Source of the DNA: Microbacterium hydrocarbonoxydans
Lineage (GTDB): Bacteria; Actinomycetota; Actinomycetes; Actinomycetales; Microbacteriaceae
Length of the DNA: 64,000 nucleotides
Assembly: GCF_000956475.1 (NCBI RefSeq)
Contig: NZ_JYJB01000010.1
Span: 1,116,001 to 1,180,000 of the forward strand
Direction: 5' to 3'
The notes beneath the pieces are model-generated. The model made no database searches. It had not been told where the DNA came from and worked only from the letters and a program-made list of their open reading frames with translations. Positions 14,906-22,741 of the stretch are shown here, one piece after another. Position 1 is the stretch's first letter, and each line of letters opens with the position of its first letter. The position numbers were made by a program, and so were the translations under genes.

Positions 14906-16372
14906 ATGACCGACACACACCAGCGCAGCGGCGAAGTCACCCAGGAGCGCAGCGGCGAAGTCACCCAGGAGCGCAGCGGCGACGACCCGCAGTACCGCAT
15001 CGAGCACGACACCATGGGCGAGGTCCGGGTGCCCGTGAACGCGCTCTACGGTGCGCAGACGCAGCGCGCAGTGGAGAACTTCCCGATCTCCGGCAAGGGG
15101 CTGGAGTCGACGCAGATCGCCGCCCTTGCGCGCATCAAGAAGGCCGCGGCCCTCGCGAACAAGGAGCTGGGCACGCTCGACGGCACCATCGCCGACGCGA
15201 TCGCGCAGGCGGCCGACCAGGTCGCGTCCGGAGCGCACGACGGCGAGTTCCCCGTCGACACCTACCAGACCGGTTCAGGCACGTCGTCGAACATGAACAT
15301 GAACGAGGTGCTCGCGACGCTCGCGTCCCGCATCCTCGGCTCGACCGTGCACCCGAACGACCACGTGAACGCCTCGCAGTCGTCGAACGACGTCTTCCCG
15401 ACTTCGGTGCACATCGCCGTGACCCAGGCGCTCATCGACACGCTGATCCCGGCGCTCGACCACCTCGCGGTGGCGCTCGAGGCGAAGGCCGAGCTGTGGA
15501 AGGATGCCGTCAAGTCCGGCCGCACCCACCTCATGGACGCCACGCCCGTCACCCTGGGCCAGGAGTTCGGCGGCTACGCACGCCAGATCCGCCTCGGCAT
15601 CGAGCGCGTGCAGTCCGCACTCCCCCGCGTCGCCGAGGTTCCGCTGGGCGGAACCGCAGTCGGCACCGGCATCAACACGCCGCTCGGCTTCCCGCAGAAG
15701 GTCATCGCGCTGCTCGCCGCCGAGACCGAGCTGCCCATCACCGAGGCGAAGGATCACTTCGAGGCTCAGGCGAACCGCGACGGCCTCGTCGAGGCATCCG
15801 GAGCTCTCCGCACGATCGCCGTCTCGCTCACGAAGATCAACAACGACCTGCGCTGGATGGGCTCCGGCCCCAACACCGGCCTCGGTGAGCTGCACATCCC
15901 CGACCTGCAGCCCGGCTCCTCGATCATGCCCGGAAAGGTCAACCCGGTCGTCCCGGAGGCCGTGCTGATGGTCTGCGCCCGTGTGATCGGCAACGACGCG
16001 ACCGTGGCGTGGGCCGGAGCATCCGGTGCCTTCGAGCTGAACGTCGCGATTCCCGTGATGGGCACCGCCCTGCTCGAATCGATCCGTCTGCTCTCCAACG
16101 CCTCGCGCGTGCTCGCGGACAAGACGATCGACGGCCTGCAGGCGAACCTCGACCGCGCCGCCGCCTTCGCCGGCATGAGCCCGTCGATCGTCACGCCGCT
16201 GAACAAGCTCATCGGCTACGAGGCCGCTGCGAAGATCGCGAAGCACTCGGTCGCCAAGGGCATCACGGTGCGCGACGCGGTGATCGACCTCGGCTACGTC
16301 GAGCGCGGCGAGCTGACGCTCGAGCAGCTCGACGAGAAGCTCGACCTGCTGTCGATGACGCACGCCGGCTGA
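14906..16372 (+). CDS. fumC: class II fumarate hydratase with a repeat-bearing N-terminus
   Basis: This 488-residue TCA-cycle enzyme hydrates fumarate to malate. The class II signature GSSIMPGKVNPV (about residue 337), SGRTHLMDATPVTLGQE (about 205) and the TGSGTSSNMNMNEV substrate loop (about 119) are intact. Family members usually start directly at the stretch YRIEHDTMGEVRVP, which here is residue 31, so about 28 residues are extra. They consist mainly of two and a half copies of the octapeptide RSGEVTQE encoded by a 24-bp tandem repeat. The ATG is well placed after a strong AAGGAGGG ribosome binding site, so the extension is probably translated. The gene lies 50 bp after the carbonic anhydrase. 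Confidence 0.96.
   Translation: MTDTHQRSGEVTQERSGEVTQERSGDDPQYRIEHDTMGEVRVPVNALYGAQTQRAVENFPISGKGLESTQIAALARIKKAAALANKELGTLDGTIADAIAQAADQVASGAHDGEFPVDTYQTGSGTSSNMNMNEVLATLASRILGSTVHPNDHVNASQSSNDVFPTSVHIAVTQALIDTLIPALDHLAVALEAKAELWKDAVKSGRTHLMDATPVTLGQEFGGYARQIRLGIERVQSALPRVAEVPLGGTAVGTGINTPLGFPQKVIALLAAETELPITEAKDHFEAQANRDGLVEASGALRTIAVSLTKINNDLRWMGSGPNTGLGELHIPDLQPGSSIMPGKVNPVVPEAVLMVCARVIGNDATVAWAGASGAFELNVAIPVMGTALLESIRLLSNASRVLADKTIDGLQANLDRAAAFAGMSPSIVTPLNKLIGYEAAAKIAKHSVAKGITVRDAVIDLGYVERGELTLEQLDEKLDLLSMTHAG
14924..14982 (+). repeat. in-frame 24-bp tandem repeat at the fumC 5' end
   Basis: Units at 14924-14947 and 14948-14971 are identical and an 11-bp third partial unit follows. Each unit encodes RSGEVTQE. 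The lack of any substitution between units suggests a recent slippage duplication. Confidence 0.9.
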
Positions 16373-16413
16373 CGCCAGGCTCGCGGGGTAATCCCGCGTC
16401 GGCGTTCCACTTT

Positions 16414-16478
16414 GGGGGCCGACACGCCAGATCGGTGGACGAGAACGCGTTTTCCGTCCGACACCTGGTGTGCCGGCC
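16414..16478 (+). repeat. 65-bp hairpin repeat, copy 1 (upstream of the DUF559 gene)
   Basis: The element begins GGGGGCCGACACGCCAGAT and ends in an imperfect inverted complement, ACCTGGTGTGCCGGCC, around a loop with TTTTCCGTC. It matches copy 2 at 17439-17503 at about 58 of 65 positions in the same orientation. Three of the seven differences weaken the 3' arm of this copy. Confidence 0.85.
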
Positions 16479-16591
16479 CTCGTTTGTGTCGTCCTGCACA
16501 TCGGCGCGCAGCAGACGGGTTGTTCACCGTTCCCGTCGGATCCGGGGAACGGTGAATGCCCGCGCACGGCTCACACCGCACGATGAGGTCT

Positions 16592-17428
16592 ATGCTCGAT
16601 CCTCGAACGGTCCTCGTGTCCCTCGGCAGCGTCGCTCGCGGCACAACGTTGCAGGCCCACGGCATAAGCCGGCCGCGGCTGTCGCGAGCCGTTCGCGAAG
16701 GCGAAGTGGAGAGGCTTCGGCCCGGAGTGTTCGGCACGACGACCCTGCACGCCGAGGTCCGCGCCGCCGCGCAGCACGGCGGGGCGCTCACCTGCTCCGT
16801 GGCGCTCCGGAAGCACGGCATCTGGGTGATGGACGACGATCTCCGGCCGCATGTCTGGGTGGGGCGTCGCGGTCGCCGTTTCGCGCATCGCGGATGCCGG
16901 TGCACGAGTCACTACTTCCGCGGCGAGGTGCCGCTCGGCGTCGTCGACGTGGAGACGGTACTCATCCACCTGCACCATTGCGAAGGCGACGAGTCGTTCT
17001 TCGTCTCGCTGGAGTCGGCGATGAACATGCGCAAGGTGAGTCGCGCAGGCCTTCAACGGATACGGCGAGCGCTGCCGGCATCCGCTCGCTGGCTCGTCGA
17101 TCTCGCGCGCACCGATGCGCAGAGCGGGCTGGAGTCGCTTCTGCGACTGAGATTGCACATCATCGGCATCGTGCTGGCCACGCAGGTGCACATCCCCGAC
17201 GTCGGTCGCGTCGACTTCGTCGTCGGAGACCGCCTGATCATCGAGGTCGACGGAAAGGAGAACCACGCGGGCGGAGACAGGCGCCATGCAGATATGGTCA
17301 GGGACGCCGCGGCATCCCGACTCGGGTACGAGACCCTCCGATTCACCTACGCCCAGATCGTTCATGATTGGCCAGCGGTGCAGGCCGCGATTCTGGGCGC
17401 GATGCTCCGCCTCCGAGACCACGGCTGA
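16592..17428 (+). CDS. AbiEi-like winged-helix plus DUF559 endonuclease-fold protein
   Basis: This 278-residue protein joins two parts. Residues 1 to about 55 resemble the AbiEi antitoxin-type winged helix that starts many such actinobacterial proteins (HGISRPRLSRAVREGEVERLRPGVF). Residues about 190-278 are a DUF559/Vsr-like PD-(D/E)XK nuclease core: an Asp in GRVDFVVGD (about 208), then IIEVDGKENH with the E-x-D-x-K-like pattern, and a C-terminal GYETLRFTYAQI. Its function is unknown. It is not an obvious toxin-antitoxin unit, as no AbiEii partner lies nearby. The ATG at 16592 has a CACGAT box seven bases upstream; ATG 16583 is an alternative. The gene sits alone between two 65-bp hairpin repeats, suggesting a linked unit. 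Confidence 0.85.
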   Translation: MLDPRTVLVSLGSVARGTTLQAHGISRPRLSRAVREGEVERLRPGVFGTTTLHAEVRAAAQHGGALTCSVALRKHGIWVMDDDLRPHVWVGRRGRRFAHRGCRCTSHYFRGEVPLGVVDVETVLIHLHHCEGDESFFVSLESAMNMRKVSRAGLQRIRRALPASARWLVDLARTDAQSGLESLLRLRLHIIGIVLATQVHIPDVGRVDFVVGDRLIIEVDGKENHAGGDRRHADMVRDAAASRLGYETLRFTYAQIVHDWPAVQAAILGAMLRLRDHG

Positions 17429-17438
17429 CCGCAGTCCC

Positions 17439-17503
17439 GGGGGCCGACACGCCAGATCGGTGGATGACAACACATTTTCCGTCCGACATCTGGCGTGTCG
17501 GCC
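17439..17503 (+). repeat. 65-bp hairpin repeat, copy 2 (downstream of the DUF559 gene)
   Basis: This copy has nearly perfect arms: GGCCGACACGCCAGAT at its 5' end and ATCTGGCGTGTCGGCC at its 3' end, 16 bp fully complementary, around a loop of about 30 bases. It begins 10 bp after the DUF559 gene stop and could also act as a terminator for that gene and the convergent phoH. Confidence 0.9.
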
Positions 17504-17521
17504 GCCAGGGGCGACCCCGGC

Positions 17522-18907
17522 TCAGCTGAGTTCAGACCCCTCCAGCAGCTCGGTCACGAGCGCCGCGATCGCCGAGCGCTCCGAGCGCATCAGCGTGACG
17601 TGGGCGAACAGGTCGTGGCCCTTCAGCGTCTCGATGACCGAGGCGATGCCGTCGTGTCGGCCGACACGCAGGTTGTCGCGCTGTCCCACGTCGTGAGTGA
17701 GGATCACCCGCGAGTTCTGCCCCATGCGGCTGAGCACCGTGAGCAGCACGTTGCGTTCCAGCGACTGCGCCTCGTCCACGATCACGAAGGCGTCGTGGAG
17801 TGAGCGACCGCGAATGTGCGTCAGCGGCAGCACTTCGAGGATGCCCCGCTCGACGACCTCTTCCATGACGTTGCCCGAGACCACCGAGCCGAGGGTGTCG
17901 AACACCGCCTGTCCCCACGGGCCCATCTTCTCGTCGCGGTCGCCGGGGAGGTATCCGAGATCCTGGCCGCCGACCGCGAACAGCGGCCGGAACACGATGA
18001 TCTTCTTCTGCTGCTGCCGTTCGAGCACCGACTCGAGCCCTGCGCACAGCGCCAGAGCCGACTTGCCGGTTCCCGCCCGTCCGCCCAGCGACACGATCCC
18101 GACCTCGGGGTCGAGCAGCAGGTCGATCGCGATGCGCTGCTCGGCCGAGCGCCCGTGCATTCCGAAGACCTCGCGGTCGCCTCGTACGAGCTTGTACTCG
18201 CCGTCGCCGGTCACGCGCCCGAGGGCGGATCCTCGCTCCGAGTGGATGATGAGACCCGTGTTCACCGGCAGCCCGCGAGCATCCTCGCTGAGTCCGACCT
18301 CGCTCTCGTACAGATCGCTGATCTCGTCGCCGGAGAGGTCGAGGGTGGTGATGCCTGTCCACCCCGAGTCGACGGCCTGTTCGGCGAGGTACTCCTCGGC
18401 GCGGAGTCCGAGCGACGCGGCCTTCACGCGCATCGGCAGATCCTTCGAGACGATCGTCACGTCCTGCCCGTCCTGGGCGAGGTGCATGGCCACAGAGAGG
18501 ATCCGGCTGTCGTTGTCGCTGAGGCGGATGCCGGCGGGGAGCACCGAGACGTCGGTATTGGCGAGCTCGACCCTCAGGGTGCCGCCCTCACCGACCTCGA
18601 CCGGGAAGTCCAGGCGCCCGTGCTCGATGCGCAGATCGTCGAGATGCCGGAGGGCCTGACGAGCGAAGTAGCCGATCTCCGGGTCGTTGCGCTTTCCCTC
18701 GAGCTCGCTGATCACGACGACGGGAAGCACGACGGAATGCTCGGCGAATCGGAAGAACGCCTGCGGATCGCTCAGCAGCACCGACGTGTCGAGCACGTAG
18801 GTGCGCAGGTCCTGATCGGGACGTGCGGATGCTGCCTGGCGAGGCGTCTTGCGGGTGGACTGCTGCTGCGCGGTGCTGGTGCTCTGCTGCGCTGTACGTG
18901 AGGTCAC
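17522..18907 (-). CDS. PIN-PhoH fusion protein (PhoH2 type)
   Basis: This 461-residue protein has a PIN-type ribonuclease domain (about residues 35-170: TYVLDTSVLLSDP, VISELEGKRND, LSDNDSRIL with the acidic metal ligands) and a C-terminal PhoH ATPase domain (about 245-455) with Walker A GRAGTGKSAL and Walker B AFVIVDEAQSLE. Actinobacterial PhoH2 proteins of this layout are RNA helicase/ribonucleases. An unstructured Gln/Ser/Thr-rich N-terminus precedes the PIN domain. A GTG two codons upstream is possible, but GGGAG with a five-base spacer fits the GTG at 18907. The gene converges on the repeat-flanked DUF559 gene. Confidence 0.93.
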   Translation of the reverse strand: MTSRTAQQSTSTAQQQSTRKTPRQAASARPDQDLRTYVLDTSVLLSDPQAFFRFAEHSVVLPVVVISELEGKRNDPEIGYFARQALRHLDDLRIEHGRLDFPVEVGEGGTLRVELANTDVSVLPAGIRLSDNDSRILSVAMHLAQDGQDVTIVSKDLPMRVKAASLGLRAEEYLAEQAVDSGWTGITTLDLSGDEISDLYESEVGLSEDARGLPVNTGLIIHSERGSALGRVTGDGEYKLVRGDREVFGMHGRSAEQRIAIDLLLDPEVGIVSLGGRAGTGKSALALCAGLESVLERQQQKKIIVFRPLFAVGGQDLGYLPGDRDEKMGPWGQAVFDTLGSVVSGNVMEEVVERGILEVLPLTHIRGRSLHDAFVIVDEAQSLERNVLLTVLSRMGQNSRVILTHDVGQRDNLRVGRHDGIASVIETLKGHDLFAHVTLMRSERSAIAALVTELLEGSELS

Positions 18908-19063
18908 GACCACTCCCGACCCGGGGATTCCCGGCTATTCGAACGAGTCGACCAGGGGGTCACGAGTCGCTTACCTGAGGCCGACTCGATCGGGCGCCAT
19001 GCCCGATGCCTAGAAGCTACGACCACTCACGTGCTTAACGGCGCCTCGACACGCCGCCGATCA

Positions 19064-20194
19064 TTACGCGCTGATGAACGTCTCGTTGCCGAACGCCGCG
19101 AGAGTCTCGTCGAGCAGCTGCAGCGTCGCAGCATCCGTCCCTGCGTGCGGCGCGATCCGCACGGCCGCACCGCGGGCGGTGACGACGAGTCCGGCGTTCG
19201 CGAGCGCCGCCGCGAGGCGCGCAGGCTCCTCCGGCGCGAGCGAGACGATGCCCGCTCGCCACTCGTGCTCGCGCGGCGAGGTCACCGCGATGCGGTGCCT
19301 GTCAGCGATCTCCAGCACCGCGTCGACCTGCTCGGCCAGACGTGCCTCGATCGCGTCGACCCCGACGTCGCGCACGTCGCGCGCACCGATCGCGAGTCGG
19401 GCAGCAGCGAGCGTATCGGGTCCGCTGACGGTGAAGGCCTGGGCGGATGCTGCGGGGCCGGGCAGTGCGTCTGACGGAAGGCCTTCGGCCGCCGTGCCCG
19501 TGATGCCGCTGAGAACCGGGGCTATGCGCTCGCGAGCCGATGCCGAGAAGCTCGCGAAACCCGTGCCCCTGCCTGCTCGCAGCCATTTGTAACCGTGCCC
19601 GACCACGACGTCGGCTGCGGCGTAGTCGGCCTCGACGATCCCGAACGACTGCACGGCGTCGACGATGAGCAGCCGGTCGGGCCCGATCAGCTCGCGCAGC
19701 GCCGCGATGTCGACGCGATAGCCGGTGCGGAAGTCGACGTGGCTGACTGCGACCGCGGTGACGTCGTCGTCCAGCGCCTCGGCGACGGCATCCGTCGTCA
19801 CCCTGCCATCGGCCGGAGCGATCCACCGAGCAGACAGCGCGCCGTGGGAGACCTGAGCGGCACGTTCGAGAGTGAGGCTCACGCTCGGGAACTCGGCGGT
19901 CGACGCCACGACGACTCCGGTCAGACCGTACAGTGCGTGCATGAGCCCGTGAGTCGCGGATGCCTGCAGGGTGACCTCCTCGGCGTCCGCGCCGAGTATC
20001 TCGGCGATGAGCCGCTTCGCCTCCCCGATCCGCTCCCCCACGAGCGCGAGGGAGGAGGGCCGGCCGCTCCCGAGCAGATCGGCGTCGGCGAAGACCTCTT
20101 CGCGCACGGACGGCGACAGCGGGCCGAAGGCGGCCCAGTTGAGATATCCGGATTCGTTGTCGAAGGTCGCCAGGTAGTCGTCGAGAGTGCTCAC
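19064..20194 (-). CDS. class V aminotransferase-fold PLP enzyme
   Basis: This 376-residue protein is a fold-type I PLP enzyme of the class V (cysteine desulfurase/isopenicillin epimerase-like) group. The PLP lysine is visible in VVVGHGYKWLRAGRG near residue 215, the PLP Asp and His-like region in LLIVDAVQSFGIV near 188, and a Thr/Ser phosphate site in LQASATHGLMHAL. The substrate is unknown; SufS-type catalytic Cys near the C-terminus is not evident, so it may be a selenocysteine lyase-like or epimerase-like enzyme. The GTG start has CAGAAT six bases upstream. The frame continues into a repeat sequence, which is not coding. Confidence 0.82.
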   Translation of the reverse strand: MSTLDDYLATFDNESGYLNWAAFGPLSPSVREEVFADADLLGSGRPSSLALVGERIGEAKRLIAEILGADAEEVTLQASATHGLMHALYGLTGVVVASTAEFPSVSLTLERAAQVSHGALSARWIAPADGRVTTDAVAEALDDDVTAVAVSHVDFRTGYRVDIAALRELIGPDRLLIVDAVQSFGIVEADYAAADVVVGHGYKWLRAGRGTGFASFSASARERIAPVLSGITGTAAEGLPSDALPGPAASAQAFTVSGPDTLAAARLAIGARDVRDVGVDAIEARLAEQVDAVLEIADRHRIAVTSPREHEWRAGIVSLAPEEPARLAAALANAGLVVTARGAAVRIAPHAGTDAATLQLLDETLAAFGNETFISA

Positions 20195-20206
20195 CGCGTC
20201 ATTCTG

Positions 20207-20228
20207 GCACTTCGACAAGCTCAGTGAC
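20207..20228. repeat. short dispersed repeat, CTTCGACAAGCTCAGTGACC type
   Basis: The sequence CACTTCGACAAGCTCAGTGA and following CC lies between the aminotransferase and uppS genes. It resembles a short repeat I associate with intergenic regions of Microbacterium and related genomes. Only one clear copy is in this window, so its repeat nature is from recollection. Confidence 0.4.
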
Positions 20229-20285
20229 CCACGGATGGGACTCTGTGACCGACCGATGGAGGCTCAGTCGCCGACGAACGCAGAG

Positions 20286-21068
20286 TCAGCGGCCGAAGCG
20301 CCGGTCGCGGTCGGCGAAATCGCGGATCGCGCGAAGGAAGTCGACCTGGCGAAGGTCTGGCCCCAGGGCCTCGACGAAGTAGAACTCGCTGTGCGCGCTC
20401 TGCCAGAGCAGGAAGTCGCTGAGCCGCTGCTCGCCGCTGGTGCGGATCACGAGATCGGGATCCGGCTGCCCTCCGGTGTAGAGGTGCTCGCCGATCATCT
20501 CCGGCGTGAGGTGCGCCGCGAGATCCTCCATCGTGCCGCCGGAAGCCTCGTGCTTGGTGATGATGCTGCGCACGGCGTCGACGATCTCGTTGCGACCGCC
20601 GTAGCCGACCGCGAGGTTGACGTGCAGGCCGGTGTGATCGCGGGTGCGCTCCTCAGCATCCGCCAGCACCTTCGCGAGCTCGGCTGGAAGGATGTCGCTG
20701 CGCCCGACGTGCTTGACGCGCCAGTTGCCCTCGCGCGAGAGGGCATCGGCGAGCTCCGCGATGATCTCGATGAGATCGGCGAGCTCCGAAGAGTCGCGCT
20801 TTCGCAGATTGTCGCTCGAGAGCAGGTACAGCGACACCACGCGGATGCCGAGCTCGTCGCACCAGCCGAGGAACTCCCGCATCTTCGCGGCTCCCGCACG
20901 ATGCCCCTCCGCCGGGGTCGTGTAACCGAGCTGACGGGCCCACCGGCGATTGCCGTCGATCATCATCGCGACATGGTGCGGCATGGTGGCTGGATCGAGG
21001 TGCCGACGCAGGCGGCTGCTGTAGAGCCGATACAGCGGTCCCCGCCCCTGGCTCTCCCGTGTCATCAC
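20286..21068 (-). CDS. uppS: isoprenyl transferase (cis-prenyl diphosphate synthase)
   Basis: This 260-residue enzyme elongates allylic diphosphates with isopentenyl diphosphate in cis to make the polyprenyl carrier of cell-wall synthesis. The metal and substrate motif HVAMMIDGNRRWAR (about residues 32-45), GHRAGA, SLYLLSSDNLRKR and the C-terminal RTSGEQRLSDFLLWQSAHSE are intact. The GTG at 21068 has TAGCGT exactly six bases upstream, favouring it over the ATG one codon later. The exact chain length cannot be told from sequence. It depends on precursors from ispH. Confidence 0.95.
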   Translation of the reverse strand: MMTRESQGRGPLYRLYSSRLRRHLDPATMPHHVAMMIDGNRRWARQLGYTTPAEGHRAGAAKMREFLGWCDELGIRVVSLYLLSSDNLRKRDSSELADLIEIIAELADALSREGNWRVKHVGRSDILPAELAKVLADAEERTRDHTGLHVNLAVGYGGRNEIVDAVRSIITKHEASGGTMEDLAAHLTPEMIGEHLYTGGQPDPDLVIRTSGEQRLSDFLLWQSAHSEFYFVEALGPDLRQVDFLRAIRDFADRDRRFGR

Positions 21069-21074
21069 CTCCCT

Positions 21075-21080
21075 ACGCTA
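21075..21080 (-). promoter_or_regulatory. -10 box of uppS (leaderless)
   Basis: TAGCGT on the minus strand ends six bases before the GTG at 21068 and decides that start. Confidence 0.5.
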
Positions 21081-21149
21081 CCGCGCCGGTGGCCCGGCAT
21101 CCGGTGTGCTTGCTGAGGATATGTACGGCCGGAGGAATGCCGCCGCGTT

Positions 21150-21155
21150 TAGAGT
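21150..21155 (+). promoter_or_regulatory. -10 box of the hemolysin III-like gene (leaderless)
   Basis: TAGAGT ends six bases before the GTG at 21162. Confidence 0.55.
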
Positions 21156-21161
21156 GAGCAC

Positions 21162-21896
21162 GTGAGCACACCCGAGAACTCGGCACCCGACCTGCCCCAG
21201 CTCCCGCTCCTCGACGCGGCCTCGAAAGACGCGACGATCGAGATCAAGCCGACCTGGCGAGGGTGGATCCACGCGGGCACGTTCCCGATCGCGATCGTGG
21301 CGGGAATCGTGCTCATCTCGTTGACAGTCGGCACGCCCGGCAAGTGGGCTTCTGCGGTGTTCATGGCCACCTCGATGCTTCTTTTCGGCAACTCGGCGCT
21401 GTACCACCGCTTCAACTGGCGCCCGACGGTCAAGATGATCCTGAAGCGCATCGATCACGCCAACATCCTGCTGCTGATCGCGGGCACCTACACGCCGCTC
21501 GCGGTTCTCGCCCTCCCCCCGCAGAAGGGCCTGCTGCTGCTGATCCTGGTGTGGAGCGGGGCGCTGCTCGGCATCCTGTTCCGCGTGTTCTGGATCAACG
21601 CGCCCCGCTGGCTGTACGTGGCGCTCTACCTGCTGCTGGGCTGGGCTGCCGTGATGTACATGGTCGACCTGATGAACGCGAACTTCGCGATGATGGTGCT
21701 CGTGATCGTCGGCGGCCTGCTGTACACGGGGGGCGCGATCATCTACGCGCTGAAGAAGCCCAACCCGTGGCCAGGCCACTTCGGCTTCCACGAGATCTTC
21801 CACGTGTGCACCGTGCTGGCATTCCTGTGCCACTGGGCCGCGTGCCTGCTCATCGCGATGGCTCCGCTGAGCCCCTCGCTCGGGGTGCCTGCCTGA
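21162..21896 (+). CDS. trhA: hemolysin III / PAQR family membrane protein
   Basis: This 244-residue protein has seven predicted membrane helices and the family's conserved residues: Ser and His in NSALYHRFNW (about residue 82), Asp in KRIDHANILLLIAGTYTP (about 101) and the two His of FGFHEIFHVCTVLAF (about 211-215), which form the presumed zinc site of PAQR-type hydrolases. In E. coli the homologue affects membrane energetics and fatty acid homeostasis. The gene stands alone, divergent from uppS, and converges on a small membrane protein gene. Confidence 0.92.
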   Translation: MSTPENSAPDLPQLPLLDAASKDATIEIKPTWRGWIHAGTFPIAIVAGIVLISLTVGTPGKWASAVFMATSMLLFGNSALYHRFNWRPTVKMILKRIDHANILLLIAGTYTPLAVLALPPQKGLLLLILVWSGALLGILFRVFWINAPRWLYVALYLLLGWAAVMYMVDLMNANFAMMVLVIVGGLLYTGGAIIYALKKPNPWPGHFGFHEIFHVCTVLAFLCHWAACLLIAMAPLSPSLGVPA

Positions 21897-21904
21897 GCCC
21901 GACG

Positions 21905-22189
21905 CTACTTCGTGATGGGGTCGTCGTCGTTCTCGTCGACGATCGGCAGATCCGCGTCGGTCTCCGTCGCGTGCTCCGCCTCGAGGGCCGCCTGCTCGGC
22001 ATCCAGCTCGTCGCGAACCTCTTCGCGGTACCGTACCCGGCGGATGCGGCGGTTCATGTCGAGGATCAGCAGGACCACGGCCACGAGGATGACGACAACC
22101 GCCGCGAAGCCGACGAACCCCGGGGTGACCAGCTCCGGCGCCACGGTCATCGTGGGCGTCGGCATCGGGGATTCGGTCAGAGCGCGCAT
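21905..22189 (-). CDS. small single-pass membrane protein
   Basis: This 94-residue protein has one transmembrane helix (about residues 22-44, GFVGFAAVVVILVAVVLLIL) followed by a basic stretch (NRRIRRVRYRE) and an acidic, coiled C-terminus ending in ENDDDPITK. The positive-inside rule puts the C-terminus in the cytoplasm. Function is unknown; similar proteins sit beside the DUF4307-greA pair in Microbacteriaceae. ATG 22189 has AAAGG six bases upstream; ATG 22204, five codons earlier, is an alternative. Confidence 0.75.
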   Translation of the reverse strand: MRALTESPMPTPTMTVAPELVTPGFVGFAAVVVILVAVVLLILDMNRRIRRVRYREEVRDELDAEQAALEAEHATETDADLPIVDENDDDPITK

Positions 22190-22257
22190 GTGTCGGCCTT
22201 TCATATGCAGGTCGCATAACCTGTAGAGACAAGCCTAACGACCGGAAGACCCCACCC

Positions 22258-22644
22258 GTGACGACCGCACAAGAGCTCGACGAACGCTATGGCCGCACCC
22301 GCAGCAGGCGGCGGCCGTGGATCATCGCGATCGTCATCGCACTCCTGGGCGTCGGAGCCTTCGCCTGGATGACGGCGGCTCGCGAGATGCAGTCGGTCGA
22401 TGCCGACGACCTCGGTTTCGACCTCGTGGATTCGCACAGCGTCACGGTGCGCTTCCAGCTCACCGGAGTGCAGGGCAAGAACGTCGCATGCGTCGTCGAA
22501 GCACTCGATGAGGAGTTCGGCGTCGTCGGCTGGAAGGTCGTCGAGATCGCCGCCGGCGAAGACCATTCCCAGGCCGTCTCGGCCACTGTGCCCACGGTCG
22601 CAGAGGCGACGACAGGTTTGGTGAACACCTGCTGGGTCGCCTAG
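22258..22644 (+). CDS. DUF4307 membrane-anchored protein
   Basis: This 128-residue protein has an N-terminal ELDERYGRT motif, a single transmembrane helix (about residues 21-40) and a small extracytoplasmic domain with two Cys (NVACVVEALDEEFG and the C-terminal NTCWVA). This is the DUF4307 pattern, an actinobacterial family of unknown function usually found near greA and the mycothiol conjugate amidase gene mca; no mca is visible here. The start is GTG. Confidence 0.88.
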   Translation: MTTAQELDERYGRTRSRRRPWIIAIVIALLGVGAFAWMTAAREMQSVDADDLGFDLVDSHSVTVRFQLTGVQGKNVACVVEALDEEFGVVGWKVVEIAAGEDHSQAVSATVPTVAEATTGLVNTCWVA

Positions 22645-22661
22645 ACTCGTGGCAGACAGAC

Positions 22662-22688
22662 GACGCCCTGGCACCGTGCCGGGGCGTC
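22662..22688. terminator. hairpin between the DUF4307 gene and greA
   Basis: GACGCCC-T-GGCAC-C-GTGCC-G-GGGCGTC forms a 12-bp stem with one T-G pair and is followed by TTGG. It could terminate the DUF4307 transcript or attenuate readthrough into greA, which starts 54 bp later. Confidence 0.6.
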
Positions 22689-22741
22689 TTGGCATATCCC
22701 CCGGAGGCTCCGGGCGGGATACCGAACGAAGGAGCTTCGTC

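Noticed and set aside
14924..14982. 24-bp repeats considered as a CRISPR remnant
   Set aside because: Units are directly adjacent without spacers and are in frame with fumC, so this is a coding tandem repeat.
16592..17428. Classical AbiE toxin-antitoxin system
   Set aside because: Only the antitoxin-like winged helix is present and it is fused to a DUF559 domain; no nucleotidyltransferase (AbiEii) gene is adjacent.
18989..19007. 7-bp hairpin ATCGGGC-GCCAT-GCCCGAT between the aminotransferase and phoH genes
   Set aside because: The stem is short, has no U tract, and lies among possible promoter sequences; too weak to call a terminator.
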